DNA from: Ruegeria sp. HKCCA6707
GTDB lineage: Bacteria > Pseudomonadota > Alphaproteobacteria > Rhodobacterales > Rhodobacteraceae
DNA: 64,000 nt
NCBI RefSeq assembly: GCF_013033515.1
Contig: NZ_WQEG01000003.1
Location: forward strand, 186,001-250,000
Reading direction: 5' to 3'
Shown one piece after another: positions 8,150 through 15,916 of this stretch. The notes under the pieces are model-generated. The model saw only the letters and a list, made by a program, of their open reading frames with translations. It had not been told where the DNA came from and did not search any database. Made by a program: the position numbers and the translations under genes. Position 1 is the first letter of the stretch. Each line of letters begins with the position of its first letter.

Positions 8150-8794
8150 ATGCGGTTTTTGATGTCCCTCATATTCATTGGTGTTTTCGCAACCGCTGCC
8201 AATTCTGACGTGACCAGTCGAAACGGCGGCCCAAGCAACAGTCAAATGCTCTCAAAGGGTGGTGACGGAGGCATCGATGGCGTCGCTTTTTTTCGCCCCG
8301 TCTTAAGCGGAGTATTGTATCGCTCTGGTTTCAAAGGCGGCGACAAGGAGCGAACGGGCCTAAGTGAAGGTCAACGCGAAACTCTGTGCGGTGAAGGGTT
8401 TTCAACCGGGTTCTACGCCGACTTTGGTAAAAACACTGAATACGGTCGCACCAGTTGCGGAAACGGATCCTTTGACTATCAAAGCGCCAGATCCTCCCGA
8501 CCCGGTGCTGTCATGGCGTCCATACACGAGGTGATTGAAAACCCCGGAAAAGGCCCTGTCCTGGTGCACTGTATGTGGGGCGTTCATTCCTCAGGTGCAT
8601 TGTCGGCAATGGCGCTCGTTCAGTTTTGCGGTTGGACGGAAGAAAGGGCCAAGGAATATTGGAATGATGCCCGAAACGGGGCGCCATGTTCAGGCGGATG
8701 CGACCAGTGGATTGACTCAAAATTCTCCAACTTCAGCGTCGACCCAAAGTTGAAGATCTCCACCGAACAACAGGCAGCGATTTGCCCTAAGTGA
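8150..8794 (+). CDS. Secreted protein-tyrosine/dual-specificity phosphatase-like protein lacking the catalytic Arg
   Basis: The 214-residue protein starts after GGAAGGAGCTGGC and has a signal peptide (about residues 1-19). Residues 135-165 match the P-loop region of cysteine phosphatases: VLVHCMWGVHSSG followed by a helix ALSAMALVQFCGW. The nucleophile Cys141 is present, but the CX5R arginine position (147) is Ser, so phosphate binding should be crippled. Further cysteines (GAPCSGGCDQW, ICPK) suggest a disulfide-rich exported form. I expect a pseudophosphatase or a changed chemistry (inference). It lies 19 bp upstream of the kinase-like gene. Confidence 0.68.
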   Translation: MRFLMSLIFIGVFATAANSDVTSRNGGPSNSQMLSKGGDGGIDGVAFFRPVLSGVLYRSGFKGGDKERTGLSEGQRETLCGEGFSTGFYADFGKNTEYGRTSCGNGSFDYQSARSSRPGAVMASIHEVIENPGKGPVLVHCMWGVHSSGALSAMALVQFCGWTEERAKEYWNDARNGAPCSGGCDQWIDSKFSNFSVDPKLKISTEQQAAICPK

Positions 8795-8813
8795 TACCTG
8801 GAGGACTATCTAA

Positions 8814-10247
8814 ATGACTTTCAATCTTTTGTGGTCACTTGCTTTCATTGCACCCACTGCCTTGTGGGCGAGCGACGATGTTCTCGGTGAAGCCACGACA
8901 TTTGATAGTCCCAATGGTGTTACGGAACGCTGCATTCGGATCGAAAAAGTTCCAACGGGCGTGTACATGAATAGCGATCTTGAGGAAGAAACGGCCTATT
9001 GCGAGATTGATTTTTATGCCTCCGAAATTGCTATTTGTCCGAAAACCTGGAGCACCAGCCCAGGAATGGCCGTCTACGATATCTCGGAAGGACCCTACAC
9101 GGGGAACCGTTCTGAGTTCGAGAGAAACGCTTGCAAAGAGGGGAAGGCCGCGAAAGATCTGGCCAAGGACAGGCTCGCCAAATTCAAGTCCACCATGAAC
9201 CAAAAAGGCACCAGCGGAACGTTTTCCACCTCGTCGTTGCTTTACTATCATTTCTCCAGATATTTCGACACGACTGTCAGAGTTCCAGTCGCCGTTTGGC
9301 GTAGCATGGACGCCCAGGCGCATTTTTCCGAAGTCGCAGAGCCTGGCCTTGCGATCTCTGGTGGTTCGCATGGTGGGCGCATGAATCACGAAGGCTGGCG
9401 GGTCTTCGCAGCCGCGGATGCTGACCCGAACTCATACCAACCGACCGATGATCTATTCACCGCAGACCGAAAGCAAATATACGGTGTTCTGCTTGATAGC
9501 CCTGGACATCGCTACGGCTCGGAAATCAACGGCACCCGAAAATCTGGCTGGGGAAAAGGACAAAACCGTGATTTTCAGGAAACCCCCGCTTTCTTGGCTT
9601 TGCGTTCTTCAAAACCCTTGTCAAAGGCCATTGTAGAGGGCGTCAGAGAAGGTCGAAGAGACCGGATGATCAACAAGGATCTCGGTCCCGATGTCAGCGA
9701 CCAACAGATGGCATTTTGGATGCAAGAACTTACCGAGATTGTTCTCCTCGATTTCATCTTTAGCCAGCAGGACCGCGTAGGAAACATAGACTTCACACCC
9801 TATTGGTATTGGGTCGAAGACGGAAAGCTGAAGCATAAGAAAGCCAAGCACCATGAGCCAAACGATGGAGACGTTCCCGCCAACGCGTTTTTGATCCGTC
9901 GCAGCAATCTGAACGACAACGATGCTGGTGGGCGTGTCGAGTATGCCAACTTCGCGAAATCTACACAAATGCTGGAGAAAATTCGCCACTTCTCTCCAAG
10001 TACATATCGGAGCTTGGTTGCATTGAATAGTGACCTTCAAACCCAAGACTCGGTCTATGACTGGCTATCGCAAAGCTTTGGGTTGTCAGAAAGTCAGATT
10101 GCACAAGTTGTCAAAAACACTGCACTGGCAACGGCCATCCTCCAGAGCAATTGTTCAAATGGCGATCTGACGTTCGACTTGGATCCTGTCGCATTCTTTT
10201 TGAGGAACGACACCGAGGTAGAGGCTGTGGACTGTTATGAACCGTAG
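8814..10247 (+). CDS. Secreted protein with FAM20/HipA-like kinase motifs
   Basis: The 477-residue protein has a signal peptide (about residues 1-18, ALWAS). A helix-rich segment (SSLLYYHFSRYFDTTVRVPVAVWR) resembles the lobe that contains the helix before VPP in FAM20-type kinases. Further on, SQQDRVGNI (Asp320, Asn324) looks like a catalytic loop, and LNDNDAGG (Asp370) like the metal-binding DFG equivalent. The spacing of about 50 residues is plausible. The nucleotide-binding lysine cannot be identified. Start and end are tightly packed with the phosphatase-like gene upstream (19-bp gap) and the metallophosphoesterase downstream (11-bp overlap). Kinase activity is inference; a pseudokinase is equally possible. 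Confidence 0.5.
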   Translation: MTFNLLWSLAFIAPTALWASDDVLGEATTFDSPNGVTERCIRIEKVPTGVYMNSDLEEETAYCEIDFYASEIAICPKTWSTSPGMAVYDISEGPYTGNRSEFERNACKEGKAAKDLAKDRLAKFKSTMNQKGTSGTFSTSSLLYYHFSRYFDTTVRVPVAVWRSMDAQAHFSEVAEPGLAISGGSHGGRMNHEGWRVFAAADADPNSYQPTDDLFTADRKQIYGVLLDSPGHRYGSEINGTRKSGWGKGQNRDFQETPAFLALRSSKPLSKAIVEGVREGRRDRMINKDLGPDVSDQQMAFWMQELTEIVLLDFIFSQQDRVGNIDFTPYWYWVEDGKLKHKKAKHHEPNDGDVPANAFLIRRSNLNDNDAGGRVEYANFAKSTQMLEKIRHFSPSTYRSLVALNSDLQTQDSVYDWLSQSFGLSESQIAQVVKNTALATAILQSNCSNGDLTFDLDPVAFFLRNDTEVEAVDCYEP

Positions 10248-11178
10248 GTGTTCTGCTCTTATTGTGGTGTTCATTTGGACCGCTCTGCTCGCCAGCAAAG
10301 CGGCGGCATTGGATGTTATCGTCATATCAGATCTGAACGGAAGCTATGGTTCGGTAAAATACGATGCCCGCGTCGACAAGGCGATTGAGCGGATAGTCGA
10401 TATTGATCCAGATCTGGTTATTTCGACCGGAGATATGGTTGCGGGACAGCGCATTCCCAACTTGTCCGACAAACAGGTCAGGGATATGTGGAAGGCGTTT
10501 CACGAGGCCGTATCAGATCCTTTAGAGGCTGCCGGCATTCCATTTGCGGTCACGCCAGGAAACCATGATGCCTCTGCGTACCGTGGGTTCGAGCGTGAAA
10601 GAAAAATATACGCAGAGGAATGGACTCCGAGAAAACTAGACGTCGATTTCCTGGTTTCGGATGACTACCCGTTCTTCTACGCTTTTGAGATGCAGGGCGT
10701 AACGTTTGCGTCTTTGGATGCAACGACCCTAGGACCCTTGTCCGGTGACCAGCAGGACCGCCTACAGGAACTGGGTGCAGACGGAAACCCGATTGTCACT
10801 TTCAGTCACCTCCCACTTTGGCCGTTTGCGATCCAGCGCGAACGCGAAATCATCGGTGACCCAACACTTGAAAAAGTCTATCTGGAAAGCGGTGTTGTTC
10901 TGCATCTGTCAGGCCACCATCATGCCTTCTATCCCGGTTGGAAAGACGGTGTCGCTTACGTCTCCCAAGCTTGTTTGGGCGGTGGCCCGCGACGGTTAAT
11001 CGGTTCAAAAGCCAGGTCGCCTCACAGCTTCACTCATGTAACGTTCCAGCCAAACGGAGAATTTGGGATTGCGGTATATCGAGGACCTGATTTCGAAAGG
11101 TCAGTAAATTTCAAGTCGCTCCCAAAAGAGATCAGATCTCCGAATGCAGTGTTGAAACGCTTAGACCTTGTCAAATGA
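10237..11178 (+). CDS. Exported calcineurin-like metallophosphoesterase
   Basis: The 313-residue protein has a signal peptide (about residues 1-24, ASKAAALDV). All blocks of the metallophosphoesterase fold are visible: the degenerate first block VISDLNGSYG (Asp then Asn/Gly rather than D-x-H), GDMVAG, GNHDAS, FSHLPLWP and SGHHHAF. The two-metal site is therefore mostly kept, though the first histidine is missing. It most resembles cyclic-nucleotide phosphodiesterase or Icc/CpdA-type enzymes, here in a periplasmic form. The start overlaps the end of the kinase-like gene by 11 bp, so the two are translationally coupled. The likely substrate is a phospho-monoester or diester outside the cytoplasm. 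Confidence 0.78.
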   Translation: MNRRCSALIVVFIWTALLASKAAALDVIVISDLNGSYGSVKYDARVDKAIERIVDIDPDLVISTGDMVAGQRIPNLSDKQVRDMWKAFHEAVSDPLEAAGIPFAVTPGNHDASAYRGFERERKIYAEEWTPRKLDVDFLVSDDYPFFYAFEMQGVTFASLDATTLGPLSGDQQDRLQELGADGNPIVTFSHLPLWPFAIQREREIIGDPTLEKVYLESGVVLHLSGHHHAFYPGWKDGVAYVSQACLGGGPRRLIGSKARSPHSFTHVTFQPNGEFGIAVYRGPDFERSVNFKSLPKEIRSPNAVLKRLDLVK

Positions 11179-11937
11179 CTAGAGGTTGAGTTTCAGTTCG
11201 ACCTTTTCTGGGACCAGATCGTTTATCATCTCTTCGATCCGGGCTTCTGAGAGTCCTCCTGAGGTGATGAAAAGCAATGAAACGCGAGATTTTCCTGGGA
11301 CGTGGTGTTTTCTGACCAGCTTCCAGCCAGCGTCTGCGGCCATCGCTTCAATGTCTCCGCTGACTTTCAATGAGTGTTCTTCATCTGAAGCTTTGAGCGA
11401 AACTTCCACGCCCTTGTTTCGCCCTCCGAGCCAAATGAAGCTCCAACACACAATCGCCACCAGTGTGGCCATCAGCGGTAAGCCCAAACCGACGGCAAGA
11501 CCAAGAACCGTTACGATTATCATTTCGACTGTATCGACCGGATCATCCAGATTGGAGCGGAACCTGAGCAACGCACCGATGCCAAAAATAACGAAACCAA
11601 TCATTGACCCGTGCTGGACCACCAGGAATCCCACAGCCATTCCAATTAGCGCGTATAGGAAGAACAGTCTGGGCATAACCAGATCGCTGACACTTCGGCG
11701 CGCTTTACGTCGTACGGGATGATAGACAATCAATGCGGTCAAAATGATCGTTACAATGACGTCTAGCGTGAAGAAGTAGAGTTCCTGCTTACCACGGAAC
11801 TGAGTCCAGCCTCGTTCAATCACTATCTCTGACTCGGACGTTCCCGCAAGCAAGGAAGCAGGATCAATCTGAGAATAGCTAACGCTAGGCAAAAGCACCG
11901 CCAAAAGGACCAATAATATCGAAAATAGCTTACTCAA
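11179..11937 (-). CDS. DUF4956-type membrane protein, TTG start
   Basis: The open frame extends to 12201, but its first 88 residues look non-coding. A TTG at 11937 follows GGGAGGGAAAG and begins a signal peptide (SKLFSILLVLLAVLLPSVSYS), giving 252 residues. Several membrane helices follow (ELYFFTLDVIVTIILTALIVY; LFFLYALIGMAVGFLVVQHG; IGFVIFGIGALLRFRSNLDDP; VEMIIVTVLGLAVGLGL) and then a soluble C-terminal domain. The GALLRFRS-x-x-x-D-P motif is typical of DUF4956 proteins, whose function is unknown; related proteins neighbour polyphosphate-type VTC domains (family knowledge). Its stop directly abuts the stop of the convergent metallophosphoesterase. Confidence 0.7.
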   Translation of the reverse strand: MSKLFSILLVLLAVLLPSVSYSQIDPASLLAGTSESEIVIERGWTQFRGKQELYFFTLDVIVTIILTALIVYHPVRRKARRSVSDLVMPRLFFLYALIGMAVGFLVVQHGSMIGFVIFGIGALLRFRSNLDDPVDTVEMIIVTVLGLAVGLGLPLMATLVAIVCWSFIWLGGRNKGVEVSLKASDEEHSLKVSGDIEAMAADAGWKLVRKHHVPGKSRVSLLFITSGGLSEARIEEMINDLVPEKVELKLNL

Positions 11938-12177
11938 AAGTCTTTCCCTCCCGCTGTACCGTCTAAATGTCGCTGCGAAGTGAGTAACTTGACGCAATCG
12001 TTCCACACCTCGCGATGAAGCCGCACTCCCATAGATTAATTCAACCTTATGAATTTGGTTCCGGTAAAGCCTTGCGGGATGAAACATCAAACTTCCGCCA
12101 AATACTGTGTTAGGTTGGACAACATCGATTTTTGATCGAGTATGAACTAAGTCCAAAAGAACACAGGTTTTACTCGA

Positions 12178-13086
12178 ATGAACCAGCCAAATGATCGGCA
12201 CAAACGAAGAGTTGCGAAGGTAATTTGCGCAAGCCTTGCTGTGGTCGCCAACGCTTTGGCGTTAACGAGCCCAGTGAGAGCGCAGACTGATATGTTGGAA
12301 CTTATTGAGTCTTACAAAGTTGCAGATAAATCAGCGGGCTTTTCTGAGCCATCTGGGTTATCGCTTTCCAGCGTTGATGGGTTCTTGTGGGCAGTAAGCG
12401 ATGAAGCATCGAAGCTGCACCTTCTAGGAGTAGATGGAGAACTAAAGAGTTCGTTCAAACTTCCAGAATATCTGGGCACAGATTTGGAAGGTGTCGCTGG
12501 AAGAAAGGACGGGTCTGTATTGCTGTTACAAGAAACTGACCGATCTATCGCAACGGTCCAACCAACAGATCCAATCAAAGTCAATTCTACTTCAATTTCT
12601 TCACTCAGGGGCTACGGCAAAGTTGCTGAAATGCTTGCTGAGAACCCTTTGAACAAGGGGCCAGAAGGGATCACTGTAGATCAAGACTCTGGGCAAGTAT
12701 TCGTAGTCATTGAGGGTCAACCAAGACTGCTGCTCATCATTTCGCCAGAGATTGATGAGATTGTCGAAGCAGTTCCATTAACGGCTCAGGCTGGTTTTGT
12801 TTCATCTCGTGCCGACGATGACGAACTAGACATCAGCGGGATTGCCTGGTCCGGCAAGACCAAATCTTTATGGATACTCAGCGATGAAGGGCGCCGAATA
12901 TTCGTTTTTGATCCTGAAGTTCTGACGGTCAAAACTATCGACTTAATTTACTCCAAAAAGGATGAAGCAAAGGAAGTGAAGAACCCTGAGGGGATCGCTT
13001 TGGATGAAAGTGGTGGCGTTCTATACATCTTGACCGATGATGGAAAAAAGTCACGCCTCTACGCATTTGTCTTACCGCAAGTTTGA
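12178..13086 (+). CDS. Secreted SdiA-regulated / esterase-like beta-propeller protein
   Basis: The 302-residue protein has an N-terminal signal (KRRVAKVICASLAVVANALA, cut near VRAQ at 36). Residues 45-300 show repeated propeller blades: EPSGLSLSSVDGFLWAVSDE, TDLEGVAGRKDGSVLLLQE, GPEGITVDQDSGQVFVVIEG, DISGIAWSGKTKSLWILSDE, NPEGIALDESGGVLYILTDD. The recurring (S/E)G(L/I/V)-x-x-(D/S) plus SDE/TDD pattern is that of the SdiA-regulated domain family. Members may bind Ca2+ or act as lactonase/phytase-like proteins; no activity is proven for this one. It is divergent from the DUF4956 gene and the last gene of the island. Confidence 0.78.
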   Translation: MNQPNDRHKRRVAKVICASLAVVANALALTSPVRAQTDMLELIESYKVADKSAGFSEPSGLSLSSVDGFLWAVSDEASKLHLLGVDGELKSSFKLPEYLGTDLEGVAGRKDGSVLLLQETDRSIATVQPTDPIKVNSTSISSLRGYGKVAEMLAENPLNKGPEGITVDQDSGQVFVVIEGQPRLLLIISPEIDEIVEAVPLTAQAGFVSSRADDDELDISGIAWSGKTKSLWILSDEGRRIFVFDPEVLTVKTIDLIYSKKDEAKEVKNPEGIALDESGGVLYILTDDGKKSRLYAFVLPQV

Positions 13087-13679
13087 TTGCAGTAAGAAAT
13101 TCGCACTTGCTTGTCGCATTTGATTGCAGAAAAACGAAATAGCCAATTTGTCGGCATAGCGGAAGTTCAGCTAAACCTCAGCATATGTCGGCTTGGTCCC
13201 GTATCGCAGAAATTGAATAGTCCGGTGACGAATGTCCACTCCACGCTGGAACTGTCGAATGAACCTGCTGCATTTCGGTGGGAGGACATAGGCATCTGAG
13301 ATCCCCTGCGGACCTATCACAGTGTGATGTTTGTAATACTTAGGCAAAATAGTTGAATTTGCACCTTCTTGGCCGTTAAGGAGAGTTTCTCTGTGTCGTT
13401 GTATTCGAAAATCACAACTTGCCTATTCAGTCGCAATCATAGCCCTTAGAAGTCGACAAAACACCACATTTTTTGCAACTCCATCACAGTACTGTTTCAA
13501 ATTTTGAGCCCTCGCATGACACAGACGACTAGACATTCTCTATGACTTCGGAGATTAGAGAAACGATCTAGCGAGGCATCGGTAATCTCGTGAGCGAGCG
13601 GTCCAGATTGACAAACACTGACCTATAACTTACACCAGCCCTTGCTGAGAGGGCCAAACCACAGGGCCTGTTGAGCGTT
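13087..13679. other. Right-end non-coding region of the island and new tyrS upstream region
   Basis: No credible gene is seen in these 593 bp. An 11-bp direct repeat TTTGATTGCAG occurs at 13082-13092 and 13119-13129. A short ORF at 13111-13299 has no recognisable features. TAACTTACACCA at 13626-13637 also occurs at 1811-1822 near the left end and could be a recombinase arm site. This stretch must now supply the tyrS promoter. TTGACA (13608-13613) and TATAAC (13624-13629) are present but only 10 bp apart, so no convincing promoter is named. Confidence 0.5.
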
Positions 13680-14924
13680 ATGAACTACCACCCCAAATCG
13701 GATTTCATCGCCACGATGATCGAGCGCGGCTTTCTGGCCGATTGCACCGATTATCAGGGCCTTGACGACGCGCTGATCTCGGGGGTGCAAACGGCTTATA
13801 TCGGCTATGACGCCACGGCGCAGTCCCTGCATGTGGGGCACCTGATGAACATCATGGTGCTGCGCTGGTTGCAAAAGACCGGGCACAAGCCGATCACCCT
13901 GATGGGTGGCGGCACGACGAAGGTGGGGGATCCGTCGTTTCGCTCGGATGAACGCCCGTTGCTGGGCCCCGAACAGATCGACGCCAATATCGCGGGCATG
14001 AAGCAGGTGTTTGCGAAATACCTTTCCTATGACGACAGCGATACCGGCGCGCTGATGCTGAACAACGCCGAATGGCTGGACAGTCTGAACTATCTCGACT
14101 TCCTGCGCGATATCGGGCGGCATTTCTCGGTCAACCGGATGCTGTCGTTCGAGTCGGTGAAATCGCGGTTGGATCGGGAACAATCGCTGAGCTTTCTTGA
14201 GTTCAACTACATGATCCTGCAGGCCTATGACTTCCTGGAACTGAACCGCCGCTATGGCTGCGTGTTGCAGATGGGTGGCTCGGACCAGTGGGGCAATATC
14301 GTCAACGGGATCGATCTGACGCGCCGGGTGCTGGATCATGAGATCTATGGCCTGACCACGCCGCTGCTGACCACCAGCGATGGCCGCAAGATGGGCAAAT
14401 CCCAGGGCGGTGCGGTCTGGCTGAATGGCGATATGCTGAGCCCCTATGAGTTTTGGCAGTTCTGGCGCAACACCACAGATGCGGATGTAGGCCGGTTCCT
14501 GAAGATCTTCACGGAACTGCCGGTCGACGAATGCGACCGCCTGGCCGTTCTGCAAGGGTCCGAGATCAACGAGGCCAAGATCCGTCTGGCCAATGAGGTG
14601 ACAACGCTGCTGCACGGGGCTGAGGCCGCGTCCACCGCCGAGGCGACCGCACGTGAGGTGTTCGAAAAAGGCGGTGTCGGGGATGATCTGCCGACACTGA
14701 CACTGACCGAAGCCGATACTCCGATCTCCATCGTGCAGCTGATCGTCAAATCGGGCCTCGCGAAATCGGGCAAAGAGGCCAAGCGCCTGATCGCCGAAAA
14801 CGGAGCCAAGCTGGACGACGCACCGCTGACCGATGCCGGGCTGATGATCGATGCGGGCGCCCTGTCCTCTCCGATCAAACTGAGCGCAGGCAAGAAGCGG
14901 CACGCGCTGGTTCAGATGGGTTAA
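13680..14924 (+). CDS. tyrS: Tyrosyl-tRNA synthetase (tyrosine--tRNA ligase)
   Basis: The 414-residue class I synthetase has the HVGH motif (in [11 protein letters not shown]), the tyrosine-site segment [22 protein letters not shown], and the KMGKS version of KMSKS. A C-terminal S4-like RNA-binding domain follows ([24 protein letters not shown]). The start used is ATG 13680 (MNYHPKSDF), matching the orphan copy at 1601 (MTYHPKSDF). The frame is open three codons further upstream (13671). Only codons 3-14 come from the shared repeat. Codons 1-2 and the leader belong to the island side, so the gene was repaired by site-specific recombination but re-promoted. Confidence 0.97.
   Translation: MNYHPKSDFIATMIERGFLADCTDYQGLDDALISGVQTAYIGYDATAQSLHVGHLMNIMVLRWLQKTGHKPITLMGGGTTKVGDPSFRSDERPLLGPEQIDANIAGMKQVFAKYLSYDDSDTGALMLNNAEWLDSLNYLDFLRDIGRHFSVNRMLSFESVKSRLDREQSLSFLEFNYMILQAYDFLELNRRYGCVLQMGGSDQWGNIVNGIDLTRRVLDHEIYGLTTPLLTTSDGRKMGKSQGGAVWLNGDMLSPYEFWQFWRNTTDADVGRFLKIFTELPVDECDRLAVLQGSEINEAKIRLANEVTTLLHGAEAASTAEATAREVFEKGGVGDDLPTLTLTEADTPISIVQLIVKSGLAKSGKEAKRLIAENGAKLDDAPLTDAGLMIDAGALSSPIKLSAGKKRHALVQMG
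13686..13721 (+). repeat. attR-like direct repeat (inside tyrS codons 3-14)
   Basis: This is the second copy of the 36-bp repeat, identical to 1607-1642. It lies in frame in the functional tyrS gene. After it the sequence continues as normal tyrS (GAGCGCGGCTTTCTGGCC), whereas the left copy runs into island DNA. Confidence 0.9.
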
Positions 14925-15041
14925 GGCTCCTTGCGGCTCGGGCGCATCACATCGAGCCCGGGCGTCCTTCGCCGAAAAATTCTGGCCGGGTTCACTTCTG
15001 TGCTAAGCTGTCTTTCAGTTTAGCACTTTGAAGTATCGACC

Positions 15042-15803
15042 ATGGCTATTCCCAACAAATTCACTTCATCCCGTCGCAGCGATGTTGTCTTCGAAGGCGA
15101 GAAATTCTCGACCGGTGCCGATGAGGTTACCTGTATCCTGACAACCGACAGTCTGAAGCTGAAAGGCAGTTCCCCTGCATCGGGCCATTGCGCAATTGTC
15201 GAGCGGTTCAACGCGCGCTGGGACGTGAAGGATCTGATTGATCTGGGGGCGGTGCAAAAGGCACTGTCCAACAAAAGCACATTGCAAAAACTGGCCAGAG
15301 CCAATTCGGTGGAAAAGATACTGGAGCTGCTTGCCCTTTCGGAAATCCACATGATGGCCGACTATTCCGAGTTGCAGGCACAAACCTATATCAAAGGCCA
15401 CATCCTCAGCGAAAAATTGGGCGGTCCGGGGACGAATGCAAACCTGACGCCGATGTCGGCCAGTTCGAATTCGACCTACTACAGTGGTTTTGAATCCAAG
15501 CTGATCAAAAAGCTGCAGGAAATCCGAAAGGAAGAAAAAGCATCCGGCTATCGCGCGCGGGTCAGGTTTCACGCCAAGTGCAAAGGGTCCATGAAACCCT
15601 GGTGGGGTGGCGCGTCGAAAGAGACTGTGCGAATGCTGAGCAAGCTGCCAAGGACCCTTGAGGCCAGTTGGCGGCTGGACAGTTTCTTTCCTGACGGCAA
15701 GCCCAATGAGCGGTTGGCCAAATCCCAGCTTCCGGCAGACGCGTCAAAGAAGATGCCAAAGACCTTGGCCACCAAGGCCGAAAGCTACACGTTGGCATTG
15801 TAA
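15042..15803 (+). CDS. Putative polymorphic-toxin/nuclease-like protein (GHxL-LGGPG-NLxP motif)
   Basis: The 253-residue protein has no signal peptide. Its central motif KGHILSEKLGGPGTNANLTPMSASSN (about residues 126-151) resembles the GHL-x4-LGGPG-x4-NLxP signature found in C-terminal domains of DUF4157 proteins and other polymorphic toxins with endonuclease-like folds. The histidine would be the first catalytic candidate. The N-terminal half (1-120) is not recognised. A DUF4157 fragment lies at the left edge, and before the island arrived only anmK and tyrS stood between them. No immunity gene is identified beside it. Nuclease function is inference. Confidence 0.5.
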   Translation: MAIPNKFTSSRRSDVVFEGEKFSTGADEVTCILTTDSLKLKGSSPASGHCAIVERFNARWDVKDLIDLGAVQKALSNKSTLQKLARANSVEKILELLALSEIHMMADYSELQAQTYIKGHILSEKLGGPGTNANLTPMSASSNSTYYSGFESKLIKKLQEIRKEEKASGYRARVRFHAKCKGSMKPWWGGASKETVRMLSKLPRTLEASWRLDSFFPDGKPNERLAKSQLPADASKKMPKTLATKAESYTLAL

Positions 15804-15916
15804 CGCCCTGCTGGGGGCTAGCCTACGGTTTCGGCCAAAGACAAATCCGAGCAGTAAAGGGTCAAACGGCCACCAAGGGGTGGCCGCAAGATGTTAAAGC
15901 TTATGCGTTCAGTGGG

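Larger units (their letters stand above)
1607..13721. mobile_element. 12.1-kb genomic island integrated in the 5' end of tyrS
   Basis: The element is bounded by an identical 36-bp direct repeat (1607-1642 and 13686-13721) formed from tyrS codons 3-14. A tyrosine-recombinase gene remnant sits 87 bp inside the left repeat, the usual place for an integrase. Base composition inside is visibly more AT-rich than the flanks, with many AGA, ATA and TTG codons that are rare outside. Cargo runs from an MFS fragment to a SdiA-regulated propeller. The right repeat restores the tyrS N-terminus, so the essential gene stays intact while its promoter is replaced. The integrase is inactivated, so the island is probably fixed. 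Confidence 0.88.

Noticed and set aside
11938..12201. Upstream 88-codon extension of the DUF4956 frame
   Set aside because: Shows no signal peptide or membrane start; the TTG at 11937 has both a Shine-Dalgarno and a signal-like segment.
13111..13299. 62-residue ORF in the island right end
   Set aside because: No ribosome binding site, no signal, no family pattern, and irregular composition; treated as non-coding.
13608..13629. TTGACA and TATAAC as a new tyrS promoter
   Set aside because: The spacing is 10 bp instead of 16-18 bp, so a sigma-70 promoter is not supported.
14925..14990. Hairpin-like GGCTCG/CGAGCC after tyrS as a terminator
   Set aside because: Short 6-bp stem, long loop and no T-run.
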